Source: Diorhabda sublineata
Taxonomy: Eukaryota > Arthropoda > Insecta > Coleoptera > Chrysomelidae
Assembly (NCBI RefSeq): GCF_026230105.1
Contig: NC_079477.1
Span: 7,941,001 to 8,005,000, forward strand
Reading direction: 5' to 3'
DNA: 64,000 nt
Part shown: positions 36,301-48,489 of the stretch, one piece after another
Numbering within the stretch: position 1 is the first letter of the stretch
How the letters are laid out: every line of letters begins with the position of its first letter
Program-made: the position numbers and the translations under genes
The notes under the pieces: model-generated
The model's database searches: none
What the model was told of the DNA's origin: nothing
What the model saw: the letters and a program-made list of their open reading frames with translations, nothing else

Positions 36301-36951
36301 AATCAATATACGGAATATATCGTTAACACAATGAGATAATGATATCATCTTTCTATGGACCTCATCTACCTAACTCATATATCAGTATTGTCGTAAACGA
36401 AGAAGAAGACAGAATTGCGTGTAATGCCATTACAGTTTAAAGTGTAGCATCTGTTTGAAAAGTGATTAGTTAGGATTGAAAATGCATTTTGAATAAAAAA
36501 CAATGTAATTATGGCAGTCTCAATGAATAGGAAGTGAATGAAAACTACGTGAAATTGAACCTTTATATAAAAAGTGGTTCCTCTTTTCAAATAATTCGCA
36601 ACACCAATACAACATTCTGAATGAAAAATATGTCATCGTACCTGAGTTTCCACGAAGAAGACGTATTAGGAATTTCGGTTCACGGAGCCCTGTGCTCTTG
36701 GAATGTCAACAAGTTAACCTAAGCTTGAGTAATTACTTGCTATATAAAAAATTTGAGAATTTATCACGAATATTGAGCACTCACCGCTTTATTTTTATAA
36801 AAAGTAGAGGAAGGTTAACAAATCCATAATCTCCCTGATAAATTATGAGTATATGCTTACTATTAAAAAAAAAATCTTATCAAGTCAAGATAAGTTTTGA
36901 TCATAATTTCAATTATATGCCTTTTGTTTCGACAATGCAAATAGTAGTAGG

Positions 36952-36953
<2 letters not shown>
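36301..36953. other. AT-rich DNA, nothing recognised
   Basis: A 71-codon minus frame (36375-36590) is hydrophobic and Phe/Ile-rich but has no motif. Confidence 0.45.

Positions 36954-37032
<79 letters not shown>
36954..37032. repeat. (TA)n microsatellite
   Basis: About 39 uninterrupted TA units. It may be the tail of a lost RTE-type LINE, but no LINE sequence adjoins it. Confidence 0.95.
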
Positions 37033-37036
<4 letters not shown>

Positions 37037-37980
37037 CAAACATCAACCTTCAGTTATATAAACGTATGATGACTTATTTCGATATATAAAAATGTAAAAA
37101 TGTTCTTTAAGACACTTTCAACTTTTTTGAAATATTCACAATAAACGATTTTTATTTTTACAGAAAATAACTTAACAGACAAATCACAAATCTACAAAAC
37201 AAATAACAACGAAACAATGAACTCTAAAATTGCAATGAACTGAAATCCATATTTTGAAATCCGCTGACCATTGAATATTATTAATTACTCTTTGGAAACC
37301 GCTAAACACGTGTCAGTGTCGGGGATCTTTCATATATCTATATAAATTGACGGTCTACAAGTTTAATTTCAAACTCAAAAATGATTTTCCTAGCGCAAAA
37401 ATACACTTAAAACTACATGGGAGCCTTCGGGAAGATATACATTTTCATAACTCAATCGACATTTTATTTCACTTGATCACATTTTGTATTTAATCTGCAT
37501 CTCTTCACATTGATTAGCAGCACGAGCCAACCAGTTCGGAAATCACTATTTTGTCCGGATACTTCTTGGAATTGAAATTACCGTAACATTCTTTCATAGA
37601 TTTCGTCTGTATCCGGTTTTAAGAAGATTTCTTATGTACAATCTTACAATACTAACCATAAATGTGTAATTCTCGATTATTCTTTAAACTCTTTAACTAA
37701 GTGATAAGTAATTTTTGATTTCCGTTGATAAATCTCTTGTTTCATATCAGTTTAATTTGTAATCACATCGCAAAAGCAGAAGCTAATACCTACCAACTAC
37801 GTTTAGATCTGCTTTATATCACTAAATATTAATTCCAGATATTATACCCTTGCAATTTTTTAGTGCTACCCTAAAATAGATTATATAGTCCCTCAAATAA
37901 ACGTAGCTTTTCTAATACCTATTATACATAAATCTATTAAATGGGAACTTTTACGTAGAGTTTTCATATCTCACTCTACT
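37033..37980. other. AT-rich DNA, nothing recognised
   Basis: No supported feature. Confidence 0.5.
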
Positions 37981-37984
37981 CCAT

Positions 37985-38155
37985 CTCTCCTTCTCTCGAC
38001 GCTTTTCAAGCTTTCCTCGTACGACCTTGGCGTTGCGATATTATCGAGCTACGGGCACATCGCCAGACCTTGAACTGCCAGCACTGGTAACGCGACAGTA
38101 GGGCCATCTATACCATTTCGTTCGAAGCGGCGTTGCCGTTTTTTGTTGACTTCTC
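37985..38155. other. GC-rich island 1
   Basis: About 170 bp with many CpG dinucleotides (for example CGACGC, CGTACG, CGAGCTACGGG, CGAAGCGGCG) in otherwise AT-rich DNA. Reading frames are not convincing. It could be a conserved regulatory element, a promoter, an exon or a piece of a GC-rich mobile element. Confidence 0.45.
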
Positions 38156-38970
38156 GAAAATCTACTTAATGAAAAGTCTACTTATGAAGGAGTTATTTTC
38201 TTGTTTTACTTTTTAAATAGACCTAAAATATGCAAATGATATTATAATGAAGAATAAATATTAAATTTCATTGCGTGCAATGAAACTAATGGTATTTTAT
38301 CATTCTTCAATTCCCTCCCACATCGAGTTTATTAACGGTAATTCCAAAGAGCTTATTTGAACTTCATTGCTGTCTCAGATTTCACTACTTGGACATTCTT
38401 CTGCGTCTTTATTTGCATTTTTCACATTCTCCTACAGCACATAACATATTTGAGTTCAAACTTTCTTTCCTCTTTTTTTTTGTGAGTTTAGTATTCCCTT
38501 GTTTTTTTGATTGCATATTTTAGTAGACCTCACCAATGATCGTTTTAATCAGTTAATAAATTTGTCTTTAGTCCTAATAACAATTGTCACCGTATTATCA
38601 TCATACCCTCGTCTTTCTTTTATATTCCATTCAATCATATAATGTTTTTCTTTCTGTATACCTCAGAGAAGCTCCAACACCCAATATTATATTTATTATC
38701 CATAGCACAAACAGTTGTATTAAGTCTTCAAGTCTTTTCGTAAGTGTCTTCATCACATGTATCCTTCAAAAAAAGTTTATAATATCCTATTAAATGGACT
38801 AATTTTCCTCTATTAACTCTTTAATATCTCTTTTACAACTTGTTTTTGATTATATTTGAAAAACATCTAATCAATATTCTCCTTCTAACAAAAGATCATA
38901 AACATAAAGGGTTTGCTAATGATTCGAATTGTATACGTATACTCGTCAAAAATAACATTGCACTAGCTTA
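38156..38970. other. AT-rich DNA between two GC-rich islands
   Basis: A 69-codon plus frame (38584-38793) has no motif. Nothing else was recognised. Confidence 0.45.
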
Positions 38971-38974
38971 CGAT

Positions 38975-39180
38975 ATTGCGCCGTTTCTAGGGTGATAGAA
39001 AAGTGGGAGTGAAAGGAGAACCTTCCCCAACTTCTGGATGGGGTAGGTCGGGATAGAACGGCAGTCAAGGTCAAGGACGCCAGACATCGACTCTTTTAAC
39101 CCAACCCTCTACCACCCCCCACCGACTTTCACTAGTCGCCGTCGAGACGACTAGCGTCGAACTTTAATGCTTGCCGTTTT
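38975..39180. other. GC-rich island 2 with short hairpin
   Basis: About 200 bp of G/C-rich sequence including GGATGGGGTAGGTCGGGA and CTACCACCCCCCACCG. CTAGTCG (39132-39138) and CGACTAG (39148-39154) form a perfect hairpin around a 9-base loop. No reading frame was recognised. Function unknown. Confidence 0.45.
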
Positions 39181-39599
39181 CCATTTTCTAACACAATGAC
39201 GGGATTTCTCTTTACATTGTAATTTATGGTTGGGTATTGAAACTTTGAGACAGAATTTGGAATGGGAAGGCTTTTCAGGTAGCAGACGATAGAAATCAGA
39301 ACAAATTATGCAGATAGAACTGTGGCGTTATATACAGTGTCGTATATTAGAGGGATTTTCCAAAATAACAGCTGCATATTGGAAAACAAAGTCCTCCGTA
39401 ACGTGTATCTGTCTGTTAGGTATAAACTCAAAAATATGAAAGTGGTTTTCAAAAAGTTTTTATAAATAGATGGAGTTATTCATGAAAAAATCAACACGTT
39501 TAGTGATAAATTGTTATTATTATAAAGATATTTAGTTGGATACAGTAATTATTATTTAACTTAACCATTTCATGTGAATAATTATAATCGTGTACACTA
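39181..39599. other. AT-rich DNA, nothing recognised
   Basis: No feature before the transposon that starts at 39602. The 93-codon minus frame at 39500-39781 crosses that boundary and is a chance frame. Confidence 0.45.
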
Positions 39600-39601
39600 T
39601 A

Positions 39602-41049
39602 CAGGGTATTCCGGGACTTGATGCAAAATACGGAAGTGAGTAGATGATGTGAAAATAATACTGTGACAAAAATTACGACCCCTCGTTTCTCAGTTATACG
39701 CCGGAACTTACAATTAAATATATTTTCTAAAAGATACGTTCGAACATAATGAATTGTTAATGGATGATTACGTATGTACATGTTAGTGTATTTGACAGAA
39801 TAAATAATTCCACACTACGATCTGAATGCCAGGGGCGGCTCAACAATCCGTAACTTTTACAGGGACAACCTGTACAATCTAAGGATAGCAAAATAAATAA
39901 AAAGCGATTTTCTAAAAAAATGTACTCGATAAAAGTTATGGTTTAGGAGATTTGTAGATTTTTAGATCGTTGTATATGCCAAGAAATCATTCGCCATAAA
40001 GAGACATTCTGAAGAAAATGATCTTGTAATTGTTTATTGAAAACACTTACAGGATATATTGAAACAGAATCAAACATTTCTAATTGAATTGTATACTGTC
40101 GAAAATCGTGATACTTTCATAAGGAAATAATTGAAATATAGAAAAATTTAGTGGGTTAGCCTAGAACTTATCAAATTAAATAATGGAACTCTTTGTTTGA
40201 CACGATAAACTTTGTGATTTACAAGATATGTGTATTTTTAGATCGTTTTATATGCCAAGGAAAGTGTTGGCTATAAAGAGACATTCTGAAGAAAGTTATG
40301 ATAAACTGTAATTATTTATTAAAAATCGGTCGGTGAGGTCCGTTTGTATGGCCACCACGCTCCCCCTGAATTAAATACAATGGATTCTTTTTTAAGGGAC
40401 ATCCTAAAAGTATCTGGGTATTCATAGAATTAACTTTCATTGTGACGTTATAAGGAAGAATCTTGGAATGCTCCAATTTCAAAGAAATATCCTCCGGAAG
40501 TCCACTTCGAACATTCATTATAGTTTTTTTTATGGTTTTATTTGATAAGTTGTAGTAAAGTATTTTAGTTAGTATTTTCAATTAATAATTACAATTTATG
40601 ATCATTTCTATCAGAATATCTCTTTATAGCGAACAGTTTCCTTGGCACGTACAACAATCTAAAAATCTACATATTTCCTAAACCATAAATCAACTCAAAG
40701 AATACCTTTTGGTTAAAAAATCGATTGAAAAATTCGTTTTTGCTATCTTTAGATTGTACAGGTTGTCCCTATAAAAGTTAGGGATTGTTTACCATTGGGC
40801 TTGGTTGGTTTTCAGATAGTAATGTAGAATTATTTATGCCGTCAAACACTACATCGATATACGTAATCATCCAATAAAAATTGATAATTTTCAAATGTAT
40901 AATTTAGAAAATATACCTAAATATAAGTTCTGATCTCGCAACTTATATATAATAAAACTCAGAAACGAGAGAATTTTTCTATTACTCATCATTATTTTCA
41001 CGTCATCTACTCACTCCCGAATTTTTGCATCATGTCTCGGAACACACTG
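39602..41049 (+). mobile_element. IS630/mariner-like DNA transposon with about 450-bp terminal inverted repeats
   Basis: The left end CAGGGTATTCCGGGACTTG matches, in reverse complement, the right end ACATGATG...CACTG at 41020-41049. TA dinucleotides sit immediately outside both ends (39600-39601 and 41050-41051), giving a TA target duplication. The inverted repeats can be followed for about 450 bp (39602-40050 and about 40575-41049), with shared landmarks GGATGATTACGTAT and GGGACAACCTGTACAATCTA. A third, direct-orientation copy of the inner part of the repeat lies at about 40205-40320. The only coding remnant is a transposase C-terminus. This is a non-autonomous, diverged copy. Confidence 0.8.
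40320..40575 (+). pseudogene. IS630/mariner-like transposase C-terminal relic inside the TIR element
   Basis: Starting just after the third copy of the repeat, the plus strand reads VWPPRSP-stop, then FFFKGHPKSIWVFIELT (about 40348-40435). This matches the block WPPRSPDLxPLDFFLWGxLK around the final catalytic acid in insect IS630-like transposases. The catalytic region itself is damaged: D-L is replaced by a stop. The rest of the transposase is missing. The relic supports assigning the surrounding element to that superfamily. Confidence 0.55.
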
Positions 41050-41051
41050 TA

Positions 41052-43130
41052 TAATTTATATATAAATATCTTGGGTAATCGCAATAAGTTATTGCACATG
41101 AATATAAATCGTATAGAGGGTGATTATATTTATAATATCAATATAAGTAATGAAATTCTTAAATTTAAATTCATAAATTCGATGCATTTAGCTGAGGCTA
41201 AACTACGACGAACAAAACTTGTAGATGTATTATTTTTCTACCCATACGAAGCCATGTAGATTGCTATTTTTAATGTAATGTTATACAAAGATTAGAATGT
41301 GTTGTATGGCGTCAATTCACCCACGAATGTACTTATTGGATTGTATCTGTAAAATGTATCGATAAAGGGAAAACATTTGACATTTATAGGATTGCTAACA
41401 ATTTCATTTCTGTGATACCAATACTATGACCAGGAAATCTAACGAATCTCTTCAGTCTCACCGTGTGAACTCGGTATCGTTTATTCCTGAATGTTTCTAA
41501 ATTATCGCACTATCCAGATTTACATATTTTATAGAACTTCATCAGAGTTATTCACAATTCGTTTTTCCATGTTTCCATTTCTTTATGAATTAGAAATAAT
41601 CAAATTATTGGTATCTCTACCTACCGAACCAAACATATTTTTCCTATGAGAAGAAAAGAAAAAACAAAACGTGATTTGCTAGAATAATCAACAAGATATT
41701 TATTATATATAACAAGCTTTCTGGAATCCTGAATTTGTTTTAATCCAGGTGCGGAATCCTATATATATTATATCTTATAATGTTGGTGGAATTATCAACA
41801 AAACTTTATCTGAAACTATAATTGCCGCCAAGATTAGCTTTTTAACCATGGTTATTGAATTTCTTTTTTTATCATATCATTTATCAGCGTTAGATTTTTA
41901 TTATAGAGACGGGTGATAGAAGGAACATGAATATTCGTTTCTATCACTGGATATGCAAGCCCCTCTTAATTTTCACTACTCTCCATGTAACTTCACTGCA
42001 ATTCAAGATTCAGCTGAATGAAAGTCATGTTCACCCATTTTTTTGCGTTTCGCAGCATTGTATCAGGTAAATTTATACAGAATTGTCAGGATTCTTTCAA
42101 ATTGCTCAAGCCTGATTACAGACTACAGTTTCTTGCGAAGAAGAAGGTCCAGATCCAGTTTAATCTTTCAAATAGATCTGACCAGGATTAATTTTATTCT
42201 TTCCAATAATTACGTGTATTTAAATAACATGTTATACGCCCGTTATACGCCCAGTCCTGTGTTGGTGTACCACAAGTGAAAGTTTTTGGAGCTTTGGGGT
42301 TGAATCTAAATTATTTAACAGTAATTTGAAATGGATTTCATCCTTTTATTGTTTAAAGGATTCGTGAATCTCCGATTGTGGTTAGTCCCAAAGTTTGGTT
42401 AATATTCATGCGATATGATAAATTATATCCCCTTATTTTGTATCTTTTGAATTATTTGTATATAATTAACTGTTATACCAGAGGTATTATAGTTCCTATG
42501 AATTATATAATACAATATTGAAACTTAATGATGTTTAGTATAAAAATGTACAAACAAATAACAAAAATATGTAGGAACTAAACTAGAAAACCGTTTGTAT
42601 AGCTTTTGAAATCGATGCTGAATTACGTGAAGATGACCACGACTAATCTAAATATATAAAAGAACTGACTCATTATCGAACAGACAAAACTAGTATAGTT
42701 ATAATCATGAAATTTGGACACTAGAACCTCTCACTAAGAAAATTCTTTTTATTAAGTGGCGAAAAAAGGACAAATTTATGAATGAAAAGTCCTTCGATTT
42801 CAATTCAAAAATCACCCAATTTATTCATAAGGTATATGTTTGATAGTTTCTCACTCTACTTACCTCTAATCATACATTTATATTTTATGGTTGTATTGTC
42901 AATGTTGTAGAACAAGTTACAGATTCATAAATACAAAAGGTGATAAATATATAGTGCGCATTTTTTCAAAAATAAATTTGTGTCAAACGACAGTGATCAA
43001 TAGCAACTTTCTCACATTTAATTCAACCCTCTGTATATTAAGAGGAAAAATTCCAGAAGTACCTGGACTGACCTAGAGATGGTGGTAGTTGCTTGAAAAA
43101 TACCACTGTATTAGAAAGTACATAATCTAT
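41052..43130. other. AT-rich DNA, nothing recognised
   Basis: Short frames at 41032-41259, 42043-42279 and 42891-43076 have no motifs. Confidence 0.5.
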
Positions 43131-43133
43131 ATA

Positions 43134-43600
43134 CGTTGTTTAGTATTTGTTTGGCAGCAATCAATAGTGAACGTTTTCATTGAATTGTGAATTTGGAAAA
43201 AATTGGTCATAGTTATGTGATACGATATTCTGAGTGAGACTGATCCTTCGTTATCAATATTGGGTAGCAGAGGTTAAACAAGGCCATACGACCTACGAAG
43301 ACCAGCATCACAGTATTCGAATAAATGAGGTGGCGAGTCCAGAAACGTTGATGAAAATCCACAAAGCGGTTCTGTTCTCAGACTTGAAAAAATGGCTCGG
43401 TGGTCAAAAATTTGAGCTTGACGATTCTTATGATAAAAAGGGTATCGAACATCACTAGGAAAAGTGTGTGGATCTAAAAGGAGATTGCGTTGAAAAATAA
43501 ATATATTTTTTTCCCAACATTTTTGTGTTCTTTTTGCTGGACCAGATACTTCTGGAACCATCCTCATATTCATTTCTTCGATCCGATCAAAAACTCTAGA
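43134..43600 (+). mobile_element. internally deleted mariner element
   Basis: The 5' part reads MRLILRYQYWVAEVKQGHTT (from 43234), like the mariner DNA-binding region R-W-x-A-E-F-K-x-G-R-T. It continues through SPETLMKIHKAVLFSD, the segment preceding the catalytic core. The frame then jumps directly to KKWLGGQKFELDDSYDKKGI and, after a stop at 43456-43458, EKCVDLKGDCVEK with a stop near 43499. This is the mariner C-terminus. The whole D,D34D catalytic core (about 200 codons) is deleted. Downstream A/T-rich sequence with GGACCAGATACTTCTGG (43540-43560) is likely the 3' terminal region. The copy is non-autonomous. Confidence 0.7.
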
Positions 43601-43689
43601 CACAATTCATATACAAAGTCATATCTTCACTGTTTCGAAAATATCAAGTGTTTTCAGATTTATCACAAGTATTAAGATTAAAAATTCAC

Positions 43690-44190
43690 TACATACACCT
43701 AATTCATGTTCATGTTTATTTTAAAAACTTTTTCTTCTAATCTAGAATAGAAATGTCTTCTAACATTTGTCAACATCTCAGACGTGACTGATCTCATCGC
43801 TTTCGTGATTCGGTTTTTTAAGTCATCTAAGTGGAGGGTTTTAATTATGTATACAATACTTTTATACTTTTGACATATCTCCACAAAAGGAGTCTAATGG
43901 CATCAGATCAGGTCATCATGCCGTTCATTCTATCGATCCACGCTTGATCAAAGTTTAACAAAGTTGGCACGACATTATATTAGAGTAATTCTAAATATTC
44001 ATTTCCACTTAAATTGAATGAAAAAAAACCTACGATATGATTTCAAAAAATTCCTGCTCAAACAAAAAGTTATTCACTCATCCAGTGAGAATTCTCCTTA
44101 GATGTTAAACCAATTTCGACAATTAACATGACCGAGAAGTGTAAATGTCATCAGAAAACAAAACATCTTCTAATTGGATCACATTGTTAT
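43690..44190 (-). pseudogene. IS630/mariner-like transposase C-terminal half, degraded
   Basis: Minus-strand blocks, from high to low coordinate, are: a FTLLGHVNCRNWF-like segment (about 44100-44150), resembling the H-x-x-G-x-V-N-x-x-N-x-R-x-W stretch after the first Asp; DLMPLDSF with C-G (about 43880-43905), matching SPDLxPLDFFLWG; YKSIVYIIKTLHLDDLKNRI; then TKAMRSVTSEMLTNVRRHFY (to about 43720). The last matches the usual I-T-x-E-M-L-x-N-V-R-R C-terminal helix. Stops and frameshifts are frequent. The relic lies next to, and points toward, the deleted mariner at 43134-43600. Confidence 0.68.
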
Positions 44191-46650
44191 CTAACATCAG
44201 TTTCATTTTCTTTTATTTTCCTTTATTGTTCGATAAATTGATGTGTGTCTATCCTTGACTACTTTTCGATCCGAAAACTCAAGCATAATATCCAATTTCG
44301 TATCATAACTTACTTCATTGACAGTTACTTTTTTATTTGTTTTACATTACCAAGCTCGCGAAATGTGTTACATTAGTTGCACGGAGATCAGTATAGTTCT
44401 TGCATATTTGGTGAAAATTATCAGTCACAATAAATTTCCAGTTTTTGTTTTAGTATTAGATATTGTAATTACTATTCAAGGTCTTGAATGCTTCTCGGAT
44501 TGCTCTCAAAAAAATGTTTCAATGTAACGCAACAAAATTCAACATAATATGATGAGTTTATTTATCATTTGTGAAGTAAATGTTTTGGATTTCTTCGGTT
44601 GATGGCCGTCTCCTTTTCTTTAAGAAAAACACGCAGTTCTGAATATTATATTATATTTATTTCATTATTCGGAAAGTTTTGTAAAATAGACCAAGAGAAC
44701 GTTTTCAGAAACAAAACTTGATATTATATAAGTTTGATCGTAGTATTTTTTCGAGTAACAAATTGATATGTTCTTTTTGAAATTTCTTCCATTTTCAGTG
44801 GCGTAATGATTTCATCATTATTATCACTTTATCTGCTATTTGAATTTATTAAAGCCCCTGGATTATAAAAATACAAGTTTGTGATTTGCCGTAGAGCAGT
44901 AGATACAGAATTCATGGCGTATATAATATATAATTCTTCAATTAAATATCTAATACGAATATTTATATCATTATATAGTCGTTGAGATATAATTATATAA
45001 TCTACATTAATTCAGTTTTGTATGTTTAAACTCGATTTTGCAATGAGACATTGTAAAAACTGCGATTAAAATTTTCCTCTTTCCTTTATTTTCACTCGTC
45101 TTGTACCATCGGTAGTTATAAATAGTAAAATTTTCAATTAAATATTGCGAAGACGGAAATAGAAAGTTAAATAAGGCGAGTTGGTGTAAAATCGGAAAGT
45201 AAGTGGATTTTTTTACCTACATTTCTATACTTATATTAATATATAATAGAAAATATCGAAGTGATTGTAATAAACATTGACTTAGAGGAAGCAACGTATT
45301 ACATTCAAATGCTTATTTATTCATTACTTTCTATAAATATAAATTTCCCAGCAATCGATTCAAACTTTATGAATTCATCAATTGGAAACCGGAAAAAAGA
45401 AATTACCGAGATTACTCTATTTATTTAAATCTATTAAAAATGGCGAACGACGATTGAAGATTGGAACAGGAATGTGATAAAGGTCGTTAATTTTTCATCC
45501 ATATTAGCTAAAAATATATAATAAACTATATATTTTATATATATTATATTGGAATAAACAGAAAAATTTTCCTAAAAAACATTAAACATGCTTAAAATTT
45601 TATTATTTATCTATGTTTTAATGAAATATTATTCACGTGTTTGCTAATATGATGACGACACTTACCAGGAAACAATCTAACTGACTGTAACACATCGAAT
45701 GTGCTCAGCTTATTACATATCAAAAAATATTGAACTTAATCTAATTTGATATTGAAATTAATCTGCAACCAAAAGCTGTGATCTATAAGCTTCATACTTT
45801 GTAATAACAAAAGTTTTCAAATTAGTAAGTAATTTAGGATCAAAAGGAAATTTTCGTAAAAGCAATTAACCATTTTCTTAACTTTACCTTTTACATTTTA
45901 CGAAGAGTATTTTATCAAAACAGGTAACTTTCAATCATCCTTTTTCCCTTTACTTCTCTGAAAACCTAATCAGCTAGAAAAACAGTCGACAGCAAAGAAA
46001 TAACTCTGAAGGATATAAACTTTGTTGGCGGTATTCGAAACACTAGATCCACTTCGATCTTTTTGTTTTCCACATTTTCTTTATTTCGTGCCCTGCAGGG
46101 TCTTAAACAATCTTATATAACTGTTTACTCTTCTTCAACTTATAACCAAAGCTTATAATTATTATTTCAAACAGAAATTTTGAGTCAGCCTTCACGCTTT
46201 ATAAATAAATAATCATTCAACTTCTCACATGGAAAAGCAACCTGAAAAATAAGGAAAAAATATATCTAGAGAGAAGGAAAATTATTGTAAAACATGAAGT
46301 TAGGTGTTTTGGAATCTCTATGGATAGCAAATACCTGTAAAATAAACATAGCAAAAATATCTCAAATAAAGTTGCCACGATTATCATTATGTCCAAAAAA
46401 ATAATAGGCAAAATATGTAGTCTCCGCAAACAGCGACGGACATGATTTTGCTAGCCTATTAAGCAATCGTCTGTCAGATAAAACTCAAGCAACTGTTGAT
46501 AAGCCTTCAGATTGTCATAGAAAGACATACGAATACGACTATGATCAAGATAGTCATAGGAGAAAGCCAAAAAGGGGGAATTAGAAATTGCAAATACGTC
46601 TTTCATTTAACTTCCAATAAATAGTTTACAAAAAAAGTAACTTCAGGAAG
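44191..46650. other. AT-rich DNA, nothing recognised
   Basis: No supported gene. A 69-codon plus frame (44318-44527) and a 70-codon minus frame (46217-46429) are hydrophobic but have no family motif. The plus strand near 46440-46640 may belong to the LINE that follows. Confidence 0.45.
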
Positions 46651-46659
46651 AAGTATTCA

Positions 46660-47110
46660 ATATTATTGATTGACAAAAAGAATTGGAACTCAATCCATAA
46701 TAATACCATAGCAGGGTATACAGATGCCTAAAAATTCGGAACAAGGAGGGGTATAGGTGTATATGGATTAAAAATACTTCAAATAAGAACCCATCCCTAT
46801 TTTTCAAGAGAAATTCATAGAAGGGAAGGTGAGCACAATTCACTTTGATGAAGAAAAGAGATATAACCGTATTCTCTTATAGTCAGGCAGCTATAGAAGC
46901 GATTAATCAAATAATCAAGTCTAAATTGATTAAGGAATGTCCAGAATTACTAAATGAACCAAGCAAATATGTACTAATTTGAGAGGTATGTCGGGAAGGA
47001 AACAGCAAATAATCTGGTGAAAAAGAGGACCCAAACTCCCGGAGTTCTGTGATATTGCAGATATAGCAAAACAGATCTTTCAAGTCGCGGAGCACTACCA
47101 ACTTTATTTT
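46660..47110 (+). pseudogene. LINE RNase H domain fragment
   Basis: Plus-strand blocks are: YTDA (46717-46728) with the first RNase H Asp, GIGVYGL (about 46751-46771), HPYFSREIH (about 46791-46820), ITVFSYSQAAIEAI (about 46862-46905), then SKLIKECPELLNEPSKYVLI (about 46918-46979) and a stop. This is the RNase H fold found downstream of RT in R1/I/Jockey-type LINEs: (Y/W)TDxS, then FQAEIHA, then (F/Y)SDSQAA. The catalytic aspartate of FSDSQAA is Tyr here, and the Glu-containing QAE block reads SRE. No RT is attached. It is a dead fragment of a lineage distinct from the RTE-type copy at 19 kb. Confidence 0.7.
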
Positions 47111-48489
47111 AGTCCAGTATAGTCTACAAGTTATAAAATTGATTGAGACTTCATGTTAGTAAAAACTCTGAGGAGAACCATGCGGTTGTTATGTGAATTT
47201 TTGAAGCATTTGCGTTCTGTCTCTACTTTGAAAACTTTTTCTCCGCTTAATTCATCTAATTCATTCATAAACTTATGTATGACAAAAAGCTTCTTAATCC
47301 AAACCTCATTTGTTTGTGGAAGTTTGTGGAATCTGTGTTTAATCAAAAAGTTTTCCCTGAGTAACACAACTTCTAGTTCCCTTTAAAACCGAAAGAAAAA
47401 ATGAATATAAGTAGCAGTTAATTTTAATAAATGATACAAGAGAAATAGGTTGAAAGTTTAGTGAAACAAACAGCATACTTCAACAAACGAAACGGAAAGT
47501 CTGGGAAAACTGTAGGAAAATCGATACATCGTGTCTGCCTGCCGCCTGCCAACGGCTTTCACTTTCCAACCTCCAGGATTGGCTCGAACAGATATTGATG
47601 GATTTTCTCTTCTAAATCATGAGTATTTGCACTTGAGTTTTAAAGCTAGTAGTAAATTTCATAGTATTTGTATTTGATATTATTTGTATACATTATCAAA
47701 AATAGAGAACTATATTGAATTAAATATATGTTTCTTCTCAATAATTCACTCATTAAAATATCAAATGTTTTCTTTTCTTCTACAGGAAGCTCAAAATCTT
47801 TTCGGATACTTATCAACACCTTTAGACAATCAATCCCCAATTTGTGTCGTTTTCCAATATGGGTGTATTCACTAGTAAATCTGTGAACAAATATTCCTCC
47901 TTTAATGACATGATACGACACTGCTATTATATTATGATATGTGTTGCCCAAAAAATCATTTATCATTACCATAATGGTATGTTGGTGCCTTATCAGAAGC
48001 TACTCCATATTATTGAGCGCTCCATCTTATTTGTCAATATTATTTAAAATCGATACAAGCGACAACAATACGTCATAACATTTGACAATTAAACTATCAA
48101 TCTAAGCACTCTAGCTTTAATATAACAAAATTTTCAATATTCAATTGATTTACCCCTTAGTGATAACCTGTATTATTCCATTTAAACAATCCGTCTCTTT
48201 TTGTCTTTTAGCTTTCTCTTTGTCAGTTGAACTTGTTAGCTCATGGCAGGTTAGTTCAAGGGAAAGCTTTTCCTTTCCCTTTTAGGTCATTTCGCATGGG
48301 CAGGTCAAGTGTAGAGATTCTATTATGGCACTAAAAATCGAATTCTACGATTCCCTTTTTCTAGCCCTGCTGGAATCGAATGAAAAACGAGGAAGTATTC
48401 CTCTCGATGTTCCCGCATTACGATACTTTCAATATCACCTGTTGAGATTTACCGAATAAGGGCGTGGTATACAATACATCAATCATTAC
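47111..48489. other. AT-rich DNA, nothing recognised
   Basis: Overlapping frames on both strands at 47131-47386 (78 and 77 codons) and 47646-47972 (minus, 108 codons) have no recognised domain. The 47131-47367 minus frame is charged and Lys-rich. It might be the continuation of some mobile element, but I cannot place it. Confidence 0.4.

Noticed and set aside
36845..37069. 74-codon frame with a long Tyr-Ile repeat
   Set aside because: It is merely the translation of the (TA)n microsatellite.
46217..46429. 70-codon membrane-like minus frame
   Set aside because: Phe/Leu/Ile-rich composition is expected from the AT-rich complement; no signal or homolog recognised.
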